Positions 6,411-12,981 of a stretch of DNA of 20,725 nucleotides are shown in pieces. The notes beneath the pieces were generated by a model, which worked only from the letters and a program-made list of their open reading frames with translations, ran no database searches and had not been told where the DNA came from. Each line of letters starts with the position of its first letter. Within the stretch, counting starts at the first letter, position 1. The position numbers and the translations under genes were made by a program. Source of the stretch: Caryophanales bacterium UBA7476 (lineage in GTDB: Bacteria > Bacillota_I > Bacilli_A > RF39 > UBA660); the NCBI GenBank assembly GCA_002477275.1, contig DLOU01000022.1, forward strand, positions 11,332 to 32,056. Reading direction: 5' to 3'.

Positions 6411-8408
6411 ATGTGTGAATTAAAGGAAGTAAAAGGAATTGGTCCTAAATCACTATCCTTACTTAATAAAATAAATATAAATACAGTTGAAGATCTAGTT
6501 ACACATTATCCATTTAGATATGATTATCTTGTTCGTGATAATTTAAGTGAAGTAGAAGATGGTGGTCATATTGTAATTGATGGGAAAATAGAAAGTGTTC
6601 CTATTTTAATGAGATTTAAAGCTGGACTTAATAAAATGAATTTTAGACTGGTTACTCAAAGTGGAGTAGTTGGGGTTTCTATTTTTAATAGAGCTTTTAT
6701 GAAAAAAGATTTAGAAGTAGGTATTGGTATTACTGTAATTGGTAAATTTGATAAAAAGAAGAATGTTATTACTGCTTCTGAAATTAAGCTTGCACCTCTT
6801 TCTAATAAAGTTAAAATAGAGGCTGTTTATCATAGTACTAGTGGACTTACTGTTAAAAATCTAAGTACTTATATTAATATGGCTCTATTAATGTTTGGAA
6901 AGAAGATACCTGATTATATTCCAGAAAAATATATTGAGAAGTATAACTTTGTTAATAAGAAAACAGCTCTTAATATAGTTCATAATCCACCTGATGATAA
7001 TAAGTTACAAGAGGCAAAAAATAGACTTAAGTATGAAGAATTATTTCAATTTATGTTTAAGATTAACTATTTAAAGCATGAAAATAAAAAGAAAAATACA
7101 GGTATAAAAAGAGAAGTAGATAGAGAAAAAGTTGATAAGTTTATTAAAGGTCTTCCATTTAGTTTAACAGATGATCAGAATAAAGCAGTAAATGATATTA
7201 TCAAAGATTTAGAATCGAATAATAGAATGAATAGACTTCTTCAAGGAGATGTTGGTAGTGGTAAAACAATAGTTAGTTTTATAGCTATGTATATTAATAG
7301 TTTATGTGGTTACCAATCTGCTTTGATGGCTCCTACTGAAATACTTGCAACTCAACATTATAATAATTTAAAAGAAGTATTAAAAAATACTGATATAGAG
7401 ATAGCTCTTTTAACAGGTTCAACTTTAAAAAAAGAAAAGAATGAAATATATAAGAAACTTGAAAGTGGTGAAATAAGTATTATTATTGGTACTCATTCAT
7501 TAATTCAAGAAGAAGTTAACTATCATAATTTAGGACTTGTTATTACTGATGAACAACATAGATTTGGTGTTAATCAAAGAGGTAATTTAAAGAATAAAGG
7601 ATTAATGCCTGATATTCTTTATATGAGTGCAACTCCTATCCCAAGAACTTATGCTTTAACTATTTATGGAGATATGGATACTTCTATTATTAAACAAAAA
7701 CCAGTTGGTAGAAAACCAGTTGTTACATATTTAAAGAAGAATTCAGAAATTAAAGATGTACTTCAAATGATGCTTGATGAATTAAAAGCTCATCATCAAG
7801 TTTATGTAATAGCGCCTCTTATTGAAGATAGTGAATCAAGTGGAGAACTAGCTACTGTACTTGATTTAAGAGATAAGATGAAACTTGCATTTGGGGATTA
7901 TTTTAAAATAGATATAGTTCATGGAAAAATGGCTAGTAAGGCTAAAGAATTAATTATGCAAGAATTTCAACAAAATGAAATTCAAATACTTATTTCAACT
8001 ACTGTTATTGAAGTTGGAGTAGATGTTCCTAATGCTACTACTATGGTTATATTTGATGCTGATAGATTTGGTCTTTCAACACTTCATCAGTTAAGAGGAA
8101 GAGTAGGAAGAGGAAAAGATGAATCTAAATGTATTTTAATAAGTGATAACGATGCAAAAAGACTTCATGTTATGGAAAAAGAGTCTGATGGATTTAAAAT
8201 AAGTGAAGAAGATTTTAAACTTCGTGGACATGGAGATTTATTTGGAACTAAGCAAAGTGGAGATATGTCATTTAAGATTGCTTCATTAAAAGATGATTAT
8301 GATTTACTTATTAAAGCTAAAGAAGATAGTGAAGAATATTTACTTGATGAAGAGTGTAAAGACGAACTTAAGGAAAGCTTTATAAAATCTATGAATGTAA
8401 ATTATTAA
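6411..8408 (+). CDS. recG: ATP-dependent DNA helicase RecG
   Basis: The 665-residue product has the length and full layout of RecG. A helix-hairpin-helix-like start (VKGIGPKSLSLLNK) leads into an OB-fold wedge domain at about residues 50-150. The two RecA-like helicase lobes follow. GDVGSGKT is the Walker A motif (near residue 278), DEQH is motif II (near 379) and SATPIPRT is motif III. The second lobe carries STTVIEVGVDVPNAT and the QLRGRVGRG motif VI. A C-terminal GDLFGTKQSG stretch matches the TRG region. RecG remodels stalled forks and branched DNA, converting forks to Holliday junctions. ATG 6411 has GGAAGTGG upstream. The gene has its own promoter and terminator, and it marks the last clearly host gene before the accessory island. 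Confidence 0.98.
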   Translation: MCELKEVKGIGPKSLSLLNKININTVEDLVTHYPFRYDYLVRDNLSEVEDGGHIVIDGKIESVPILMRFKAGLNKMNFRLVTQSGVVGVSIFNRAFMKKDLEVGIGITVIGKFDKKKNVITASEIKLAPLSNKVKIEAVYHSTSGLTVKNLSTYINMALLMFGKKIPDYIPEKYIEKYNFVNKKTALNIVHNPPDDNKLQEAKNRLKYEELFQFMFKINYLKHENKKKNTGIKREVDREKVDKFIKGLPFSLTDDQNKAVNDIIKDLESNNRMNRLLQGDVGSGKTIVSFIAMYINSLCGYQSALMAPTEILATQHYNNLKEVLKNTDIEIALLTGSTLKKEKNEIYKKLESGEISIIIGTHSLIQEEVNYHNLGLVITDEQHRFGVNQRGNLKNKGLMPDILYMSATPIPRTYALTIYGDMDTSIIKQKPVGRKPVVTYLKKNSEIKDVLQMMLDELKAHHQVYVIAPLIEDSESSGELATVLDLRDKMKLAFGDYFKIDIVHGKMASKAKELIMQEFQQNEIQILISTTVIEVGVDVPNATTMVIFDADRFGLSTLHQLRGRVGRGKDESKCILISDNDAKRLHVMEKESDGFKISEEDFKLRGHGDLFGTKQSGDMSFKIASLKDDYDLLIKAKEDSEEYLLDEECKDELKESFIKSMNVNY

Positions 8409-8431
8409 AAGTGTAAAGAAAAAAATGTTTG

Positions 8432-8471
8432 AAAAAAGTTGATTTAAATTAATTGACTTTTTCTTTTTTTT
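8432..8471 (+). terminator. recG terminator
   Basis: AAAAAAGT (8432-8439) pairs with ACTTTTTT. The stem extends inward through several more pairs over an AT-rich loop, and further T follow. Confidence 0.75.
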
Positions 8472-8494
8472 TAGATATCATTAAATTGCATAGT

Positions 8495-8538
8495 AGAGAT
8501 ATTATGCTGATATCTCTCACAATAATATTAAGTGAGAG
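8495..8538 (+). other. Two overlapping, mutually exclusive hairpins downstream of recG
   Basis: AGAGATAT (8495-8502) is the exact complement of ATATCTCT (8510-8517). CTCTCAC (8514-8520) is the exact complement of GTGAGAG (8532-8538). The two stems share CTCT at 8514-8517, so only one can be fully formed at a time, as in attenuators and riboswitch platforms. A conserved terminator-like hairpin follows at 8553. No ligand-binding class is recognised. Confidence 0.45.
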
Positions 8539-8552
8539 TATATTCAACCGAA

Positions 8553-8590
8553 CCCCCTGAAGATAGGCCGAGAGGCCTATCACTTTTTTT
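8553..8590 (+). terminator. CCCCCTGAAGA-type hairpin, copy 1 (left end of island)
   Basis: CCCCCTGAAGA leads into the stem GATAGGCC (8562-8569), the loop GAGA and GGCCTATC (8574-8581), then TCACTTTTTTT. It has the form of a rho-independent terminator. A second copy of exactly the same length and with identical 11-base flanks, but with another stem sequence, lies at 16528-16565. Confidence 0.75.
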
Positions 8591-8621
8591 ATAAGGGTTT
8601 CTGAGGTTTTTTATTTTTTCT

Positions 8622-8640
8622 AGATACCAAGCCAGATACT
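8622..8640 (+). repeat. Tandem AGATACC-N5-AGATACT repeat (left copy)
   Basis: AGATACC and AGATACT are spaced 12 bases start to start. The same arrangement, as AGGTACC-N5-AGGTACT, occurs near the right end of the island at 16393-16411. Confidence 0.5.
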
Positions 8641-8661
8641 AATTCAATGTATCTGCTTTTT
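8633..8661 (+). terminator. Terminator-like hairpin
   Basis: CAGATAC (8633-8639) pairs with GTATCTG (8649-8655) and is followed by CTTTTTT. It is the second terminator-like hairpin within 100 bases and shares its left arm with the tandem repeat. Confidence 0.6.
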
Positions 8662-8667
8662 TAGTTT

Positions 8668-8718
8668 ATTTTAGTATATGTAATACCTAATTCAAAGTTA
8701 GTATTACGTTACTAAAAT
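8668..8718. repeat. Long imperfect palindrome, 19 base pairs
   Basis: ATTTTAGTA, GTAATA and CTAA pair in order with TTAG, TATTAC and TACTAAAAT around a 7-base loop. A small bulge (tat against gt, and one C) interrupts the stem. No T run follows, so it is not a terminator. It sits 21 bases before the next -10 box and could be an operator, a recombinase-binding site or an RNA hairpin. Confidence 0.6.
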
Positions 8719-8739
8719 ATGGAAAAACAATAAAGAAAA

Positions 8740-8748
8740 TGTTATAAT
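8740..8748 (+). promoter_or_regulatory. Extended -10 promoter at the start of the island genes
   Basis: TGTTATAAT, with TATAAT at 8743-8748. It lies upstream of the kinase-like remnant and the Sel1/GNAT/zeta genes. Confidence 0.6.
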
Positions 8749-8819
8749 CAAATTAATAAATAGATTGTTTTATGAAAATTTTAATCTTTAAATTATTAAC
8801 AAATATAAGGTGTTATAAA

Positions 8820-8990
8820 ATGGAGTATAAGAGATTAGAAGAACAGGATTTAAATTAAAAAATATTGTTGTTTTAAGATAAGGGTTAGATAGTATTACTT
8901 ATTTAGTTAACGAAGAGTACATTTTTAAAATGTCAAAACATGAAGAATCTCAAAGAAATTTATTAGATTTCGATACTGAAAAAAGAAAAA
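8820..8990 (+). pseudogene. Remnant of the N-terminus of an aminoglycoside-phosphotransferase-like kinase
   Basis: After a ribosome binding site (AAGGTG at 8807-8812) an ATG at 8820 reads MEYKRLEEQD and soon hits TAA. One frame over, the sequence continues FKLKNIVVLR, a TAA near 8879, then GLDSITYLVNEEYIFKMSKH and EESQRNL. Joined, this matches the start of APH-type kinases, where a GxDS/N stretch and YxVN-xxYIFK form the nucleotide-binding N-lobe. A frameshift and a nonsense codon therefore break it. The catalytic HxD and DFG parts are absent, so only about 60 residues survive. Confidence 0.55.
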
Positions 8991-9169
8991 AAGTAAGTGA
9001 TGCAAGACAAAAACTATTCTATACAATAGAACACTTACAAATAATGAAAGATAATAAAGATAGCTTATATACAATAGATAAAGCAATTGAAGATATACAA
9101 TACGCCTTTGATGAATTAGAATTTGCAGAACATAAATACGATTATAGTAAATTGCCAAAGAAAAACTAA
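8930..9169 (+). CDS. Small hypothetical protein, fusion of kinase remnant and a helical tail
   Basis: The 79-residue ORF from ATG 8930 begins inside the broken kinase-like sequence (MSKHEESQRNLLDFDTEKR). It continues with an unrelated Asp/Glu/Lys-rich, probably all-helical tail of about 60 residues. The start has no good ribosome binding site. Its stop lies 10 bases before the Sel1 gene, whose GGAG follows directly. It may be a chance leftover of a deletion, or the tail may be the end of a real small protein whose own start was lost. I do not recognise a function. Confidence 0.35.
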   Translation: MSKHEESQRNLLDFDTEKRKKVSDARQKLFYTIEHLQIMKDNKDSLYTIDKAIEDIQYAFDELEFAEHKYDYSKLPKKN

Positions 9170-9179
9170 AGGAGATGAG

Positions 9180-9761
9180 ATGATGAATGTTATCAAATTT
9201 AATTTAGATGATCTTAAAAAACAAGAAACAGGTTTTTCATATTATATATTAGGGAGAAGTTATGATTTAGAAGAAAACGGTGCTACACAGGATTACAATA
9301 AGGCATTAGAATATTATTTAAAAGGTTTTAATATTGATTATCCATTATGCACTTATTCTTTAGGAATTTCCTATGAACTAGGATTAGGAGAATTATTAGA
9401 AATAGATAAAAATAAAGCAAAGGAACTTTTAAATAAGGCTTATCCTAAAATAATTGAATTAATAAATAATCCTAATGTATCTCACATAGAAAAAATTTAT
9501 GGTAAATTCGTGTTAGGTGCTTATTACTACTTTGGACTAGGAAATATTGAAAGAGATTATAATAAAGCATTTCAGATTATTAAAGAATGTGCAGATAATG
9601 GTCATATTGCTGCAATTTATGATTTAGGTGCTAATTTTTACTATAATGGACATGGTACTGAAGTTAATTATGAATTAGCAGATTATTATTTAAATATTGC
9701 TAAAGAAAATGGTTTAAAAAGAGCAATAGACTTATGTAACTCTAGACATAAAACTAAATAA
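9180..9761 (+). CDS. Sel1-like repeat protein
   Basis: GGAG at 9171-9174 precedes two ATG codons at 9180 and 9183; either may be used. The 193-residue protein is built of Sel1/TPR-like helical repeats: LGRSYDLEENGATQDYNKALEYYLKG, TYSLGISYELGLG, VLGAYYYFGLGNIERDYNKAFQIIKECADNGH, and DLGANFYYNGHGTEVNYELADYYLNIAKENG. The A-x-x-Y/W-x-x-x-A-A-x-x-G spacing is typical. No signal peptide or membrane segment is present, so it is cytoplasmic. Such repeats bind proteins; no enzymatic part is present. It is followed 15 bases later by the GNAT gene, probably in one operon. Confidence 0.85.
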   Translation: MMNVIKFNLDDLKKQETGFSYYILGRSYDLEENGATQDYNKALEYYLKGFNIDYPLCTYSLGISYELGLGELLEIDKNKAKELLNKAYPKIIELINNPNVSHIEKIYGKFVLGAYYYFGLGNIERDYNKAFQIIKECADNGHIAAIYDLGANFYYNGHGTEVNYELADYYLNIAKENGLKRAIDLCNSRHKTK

Positions 9762-9776
9762 AATGGAGGACAAATA

Positions 9777-10310
9777 ATGCCTAAAATAAATTTAAATAAT
9801 CTTGAAATTAGAACTTGTAATAGTAACGATGTTAAAGATATTTATAATATTCAAGAAATAGTAATTAATAACTTTAAAAAAGAAGAAAAAGGGTATTTTT
9901 TACCTTTTACTGAAGAATGGTATTTAAGAATTGTAAATAATCCTGATAAAGACGGTGAAATATATGGTGCATTTTATAATAATAAAATGATTGCATGGAT
10001 ATTTTTATCAGTATCAACACGAATGGAACAAATTAAAAGTTTTATCCCTGATATTGATGGAAAATGTGCTGACATTGATGGAGTTATAGTTTTACCTGAA
10101 TATAGAGGCAATGGCCTTCAAAAAATACTTGTTAATTATTTAGAAAGTAAGGCAAAAGAAAAAGATATTGCAAATATAGTTGCAGAAGTTACTTTTGGAA
10201 ATAATTTCAGTTTAAATAATTTACAAGACTTGGGTTATGAAATAAAAACTTGGTATCAAAAAGATGAAAATATAAAAAGACATATACTTCTTAAACAGTT
10301 AGAATATTAA
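9777..10310 (+). CDS. GNAT family N-acetyltransferase
   Basis: GGAGG lies 8 bases before ATG 9777. The 177-residue protein has the GNAT order: an N-terminal strand IRTCNSNDVKDIYNIQEI, a central strand pair IYGAFYNNKMIAWIFLSV, then DGVIVLPEYRGNGLQKILVNYLE. In the last, YRGNGL is the acetyl-CoA pyrophosphate loop (Q/RxxGxG/A). A following strand and helix, IVAEVTFGNNFSLNNLQDLGYEI, complete the fold. The substrate is not predictable. The gene lies between a Sel1 protein and a zeta-toxin-like kinase. Some GNATs are tRNA-acetylating toxins, but those come with a DNA-binding antitoxin that is not seen here. Confidence 0.9.
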   Translation: MPKINLNNLEIRTCNSNDVKDIYNIQEIVINNFKKEEKGYFLPFTEEWYLRIVNNPDKDGEIYGAFYNNKMIAWIFLSVSTRMEQIKSFIPDIDGKCADIDGVIVLPEYRGNGLQKILVNYLESKAKEKDIANIVAEVTFGNNFSLNNLQDLGYEIKTWYQKDENIKRHILLKQLEY

Positions 10311-10358
10311 AATAAAATGAATAATTAATAATAACAATAAGGACTGGAGGTCATAAAA

Positions 10359-11216
10359 GTGAACAATCAATTATTACAAGAATTAATTCAAAAATATAAA
10401 CTATCTGAAGAAGAACATGGTTTAATTTTAGAATGTTTAAAGAAGAAATTGTTTTCAAATAGAGCTGCTGAAAACAATCCATCTATTATGTTTGTTGTAG
10501 GACAACCTGGTTGCGGAAAAACAACTTATATAAACAATCAAGATTTATCGCAGTATGTAATTATAAACTCTGATGATTATAGGCATTTGAGTAAGTATTC
10601 TGATGAAATATTGGATAAATATCCAACAAGTTATGCAAAACTAACAAATTATGATGCGCATTTATGGGGAGATGAACTTTTCTCCTATGCAATACAAAAT
10701 GGATATTCGGTTTTAAGAGAAAAAGCTCCAATTGATAGTAGTTTATTGGAGTTAATAAAAACAATTCCTAATGAATATGATATTGTTTTAAATGTTGTGA
10801 TAGCAGGAGATTTAGCAAGTCTACTTTCTACAAGAGAAAGATATGAAAAAGAAATATTAAAAAGTGAAAATGCCAAATTATCAAATATTGAATCACATAA
10901 TAAATGTTATACTTTATTACCTGGTTTCATATCAGAATGCATATCTTTAGGTGTAAAAGTAAATTATGTTGTGCCATTTGATAATCGATTTAAGGTTATA
11001 CCAGTTGGAAATGATTACTTAGAGGTATTACAAGAATTGAGAAAACAAAGTAATGAGCATGCATGTACTACCTATGAAAAAAGAATGGATAATATTAAAC
11101 AATGTATGATGAATAGAAAGGCACCTCAAGAACAATTTGATGAATTAAAGAAAATAGAAAGTGTTTATTGTGAAATAAATAGTTACTACGATAATGAAAA
11201 ATCACATAAGAAATAA
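10359..11216 (+). CDS. Zeta-toxin-like P-loop kinase
   Basis: GTG 10359 has CTGGAGG 8 bases upstream. The 285-residue protein has a helical N-terminus, then MFVVGQPGCGKTTYINNQ (Walker A) and IINSDDYRHLSKYSDEILDKYP. This last is where zeta toxins have the D-x-x-R segment that positions UDP-N-acetylglucosamine. A long helical region and a RERYEKE lid-like segment follow. Zeta toxins phosphorylate UDP-GlcNAc and block cell-wall synthesis. Members near this size also act as other small-molecule kinases. No epsilon-type antitoxin ORF is adjacent: the neighbours are a GNAT and a HAD phosphatase. The missing antitoxin makes a non-toxin kinase, or a neighbour acting as neutraliser, possible. Confidence 0.8.
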   Translation: MNNQLLQELIQKYKLSEEEHGLILECLKKKLFSNRAAENNPSIMFVVGQPGCGKTTYINNQDLSQYVIINSDDYRHLSKYSDEILDKYPTSYAKLTNYDAHLWGDELFSYAIQNGYSVLREKAPIDSSLLELIKTIPNEYDIVLNVVIAGDLASLLSTRERYEKEILKSENAKLSNIESHNKCYTLLPGFISECISLGVKVNYVVPFDNRFKVIPVGNDYLEVLQELRKQSNEHACTTYEKRMDNIKQCMMNRKAPQEQFDELKKIESVYCEINSYYDNEKSHKK

Positions 11217-11265
11217 TTAATTCTAGTGATAATAAAGCAAATTAGATTATAGGAGGTGAACACCA

Positions 11266-12045
11266 ATAAGACAATTAAATGAACTTAAATTAAAAGATAA
11301 AAAGTACATTATTTTCGATATGGATGGGACACTAATTGATTCTATTGGAGTTTGGAATAGAACAGATCAAAAATTGATTGAAGAATTTGGAGGAATATCT
11401 ATAGATTTAGATGATATACAAACTGAAAGAGATTCTTTTCTTCATAGTAATCAAGATAGTGATATTTATTTAGCATATTGCGAATATCTAATAAAAAAGT
11501 ATAACTTCAGTATTAGTGATGCACAGACATTACTTAAGATTAGATGGGATAAATCAGGTGAAGTTTTAGAAAATGAGATGGATTTTAAACCTGATGTTGT
11601 TAAACTAATATTAATGTTGAAAGATTTAGGATTTACTTTAGTATTAGCAACAATGACAACACAAGTTCAACTAGATATTTATTCTAAAAAGAATAAAAGA
11701 ATGTCAGAACAAATGAATATAACAGAAGTTTTTGATTTAATTACTAGAAAAGAAGATGTAAAAAATAAGAAACCAAATCCGGAAATATATAATAAAATAA
11801 TGCAATACTATAATGCATCTCCAAGTGAATGTTTAATATTTGAAGATTCTTATACAGGAGTATTAGCAAGTAAGAATGCAGGTATTGAAGTTGTAAATAT
11901 TTATGATAAATATGCAGATTTAGATAGAAAAAAAATTAATGAGACAACTGATTATAGTATTCAAACTTATAAAGAATTTGTTGATTTAGTAAATTTTATT
12001 TATCGTATTAAATCAGAAAAAGGACCAACATTAAAAAAGAAGTAA
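11266..12045 (+). CDS. HAD superfamily phosphatase (beta-phosphoglucomutase-like) with an apparent ATA start
   Basis: The HAD nucleophile motif reads FDMDGTLID, and the first ATG in frame (11320) is the Met inside it. Starting there would drop the catalytic Asp. Upstream the frame stays open to a TGA at 11257. A very strong ribosome binding site, AGGAGGTGA, lies at 11251-11259, and the codon at the right distance is ATA at 11266. The reading from it, (M)RQLNELKLKDKKYIIFDMDG, is what an intact protein would have. This looks like an ATG start mutated to ATA. The other motifs are intact: LATMTTQ (II), KKPNPEIY (III Lys) and FEDSYTGVLASKNAG (IV), with a helical cap between I and II. It probably dephosphorylates a small sugar phosphate or nucleotide. 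Translation may be poor. Confidence 0.85.
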   Translation: MRQLNELKLKDKKYIIFDMDGTLIDSIGVWNRTDQKLIEEFGGISIDLDDIQTERDSFLHSNQDSDIYLAYCEYLIKKYNFSISDAQTLLKIRWDKSGEVLENEMDFKPDVVKLILMLKDLGFTLVLATMTTQVQLDIYSKKNKRMSEQMNITEVFDLITRKEDVKNKKPNPEIYNKIMQYYNASPSECLIFEDSYTGVLASKNAGIEVVNIYDKYADLDRKKINETTDYSIQTYKEFVDLVNFIYRIKSEKGPTLKKK

Positions 12046-12051
12046 AGAAAA

Positions 12052-12112
12052 ATGACACTATGACACTATAAATGAGTGTAGGGTACTCGCAAACAGTGTG
12101 TCATTGTGTCAT
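12052..12112. repeat. Palindromic array of four ATGACAC boxes
   Basis: ATGACAC-T-ATGACAC (12052-12066) faces GTGTCAT-T-GTGTCAT (12098-12112), 7+7 base pairs with one T:T mismatch. A small inner GAGT/ACTC stem lies in the loop. No T run follows. It starts 6 bases after the HAD stop codon. It could be a cruciform protein-binding site, a folded-strand recombination site or an mRNA 3' stabiliser. A weaker AATGAC/GTCATT inverted repeat lies at 12355-12412. Confidence 0.55.
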
Positions 12113-12161
12113 AAGTATTAAAATTTGATCAAAATTTAATAAAAAAAACATAAATCAGGTG

Positions 12162-12232
12162 TATAATATAGTTTATAAAAGAGAGTGCTAGTACAGGCTT
12201 ATATTTTATAAGTTTTTGTATTGGCGCTTTTT
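12162..12232 (+). promoter_or_regulatory. Promoter and leader hairpin with terminator form
   Basis: TATAAT at 12162-12167 is followed by a 12-pair stem: AGTGCTAGTACA (12184-12195) with TGTATTGGCGCT (12217-12228), where four pairs are G-U. An inner hairpin CTTATA/TATAAG fills the loop, and TTTTT ends the stem. The G-U pairs mean the structure holds as RNA, not as a DNA palindrome. It is either a short terminated RNA of about 60 bases or an attenuator for the decayed gene at 12253. Confidence 0.5.
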
Positions 12233-12252
12233 AGTAGTAAGGAAGTGAGATA

Positions 12253-12415
12253 ATGGAAAAATTAAAAAAATAAGTGATTGAATTGAAAGCCAAATAGAAA
12301 TATTAAATAAAAAAACTAATTGAAAATAATATTTTTTTCAGTCAGTAATTACAGAATGACGGATGAAATACATCATAGATATGTGTCTCTTGTTAATGTC
12401 ATTCATGTCATTTAA
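12253..12415 (+). pseudogene. Decayed small gene
   Basis: GGAAGTGAG at 12241-12249 precedes ATG 12253, which reads MEKLKK and stops. Allowing a one-base shift the text continues ISD-stop-IESQIEILNKK, and in a third frame FFSVSNYRMTDEIHHRYVSL and VNVIHVI up to TAA at 12413. Together these look like a small helical protein of about 55 residues broken by two frameshifts and one stop. The family is not recognised. The real start signals and the leader hairpin upstream support a former gene. Confidence 0.35.
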
Positions 12416-12443
12416 TATATAAAAAGTAGTCTTAGCCAGCACA

Positions 12444-12457
12444 GGGAGTTTACTCCC
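12444..12457. repeat. Perfect GGGAGT-TT-ACTCCC palindrome in a GC-richer leader
   Basis: It lies in a stretch (about 12430-12485) that is clearly richer in G and C than its surroundings, just before the Pcp-like gene. It is probably a regulatory or structured 5' leader. A GGGAGTA/TACTCCC pair also occurs in the oriT-like cluster at 15578-15622. For the whole gap 12046-12507, the items listed here are all that I see. Confidence 0.45.
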
Positions 12458-12507
12458 GCAATTCTAGTTGGAGTGCCAAACCCTAATAATAAATGGAGAT
12501 AATTATC

Positions 12508-12981
12508 ATGAATATTTTGTATACAGCCTTTAATGGTAAAACCAATTCATCTAAAATACTGCTTGATTATATTAAAACAGATAATTGTAACAAATTATAT
12601 TTAAGAAATAGTTTTACTACAAGTGTTAAACAATTAAACAGTAAAATTAAAAATAATAATTATGATTTAATAGTATCATTCGGACAAGCACTACTTGATA
12701 GAGACACTATAAAAATAGAAACTACAGGAAAAAATAATGCTTTTTATAAAACAAATTATGATTATAATTATTTGAAAAACAGACTGGAAGATAAATATAA
12801 TGTAATTATCTCAAATGATGCTGGGAATTATTTGTGTAATAACATTTATTATAATGGTCTTAAGTATATAAAAGAGAATAATTTAAAAACTAAAATGATA
12901 TTCATACATATACCAAAAATAGATAATATTAGTTTTATTAATGAATTAGCGGATACATTGGGAGGTGAATTAGATGTCTAA
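12508..12981 (+). CDS. Pyroglutamyl-peptidase-like protein (peptidase C15 fold, short form)
   Basis: ATG 12508 follows GGAG at 12495-12498. The upstream in-frame ATG at 12493 would overlap that site. The 157-residue protein begins MNILYTAFNG, as Pcp does with its MKILVTGF start. It keeps the three catalytic regions in order: SFGQALLDRDTIKIE (Glu71), SNDAGNYLCNNIYY (nucleophile Cys110) and FIHIP (His134). Classical Pcp is about 200-215 residues, so roughly 50 are missing, mainly from the loops after the first strand and at the C-terminus. Pcp removes N-terminal pyroglutamate from peptides. The shortened form and its overlap with a DUF3800 gene suggest a specialised partner. The last 8 bases overlap that gene, and the ribosome binding site of DUF3800 is inside this ORF. 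Confidence 0.75.
   Translation: MNILYTAFNGKTNSSKILLDYIKTDNCNKLYLRNSFTTSVKQLNSKIKNNNYDLIVSFGQALLDRDTIKIETTGKNNAFYKTNYDYNYLKNRLEDKYNVIISNDAGNYLCNNIYYNGLKYIKENNLKTKMIFIHIPKIDNISFINELADTLGGELDV

Noticed and set aside
8490..8720. CRISPR array or tracr-like region suggested by many short inverted repeats
   Set aside because: There are no regularly spaced identical repeats and no cas genes in the window.
8925..9158. 77-codon minus-strand ORF
   Set aside because: Tyr/Leu-rich shadow of the plus-strand sequence, with no start signals.
10561..10876. Two minus-strand ORFs inside the zeta-like kinase gene
   Set aside because: Antisense shadows of a well-supported coding frame.
12253..12310. Idea that TGA encodes Trp (which would mend part of the decayed small gene)
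   Set aside because: Other genes use TGA as a stop in tight overlaps (1407-1409, 15977-15979) and TGG for conserved Trp, and a frameshift would still remain.
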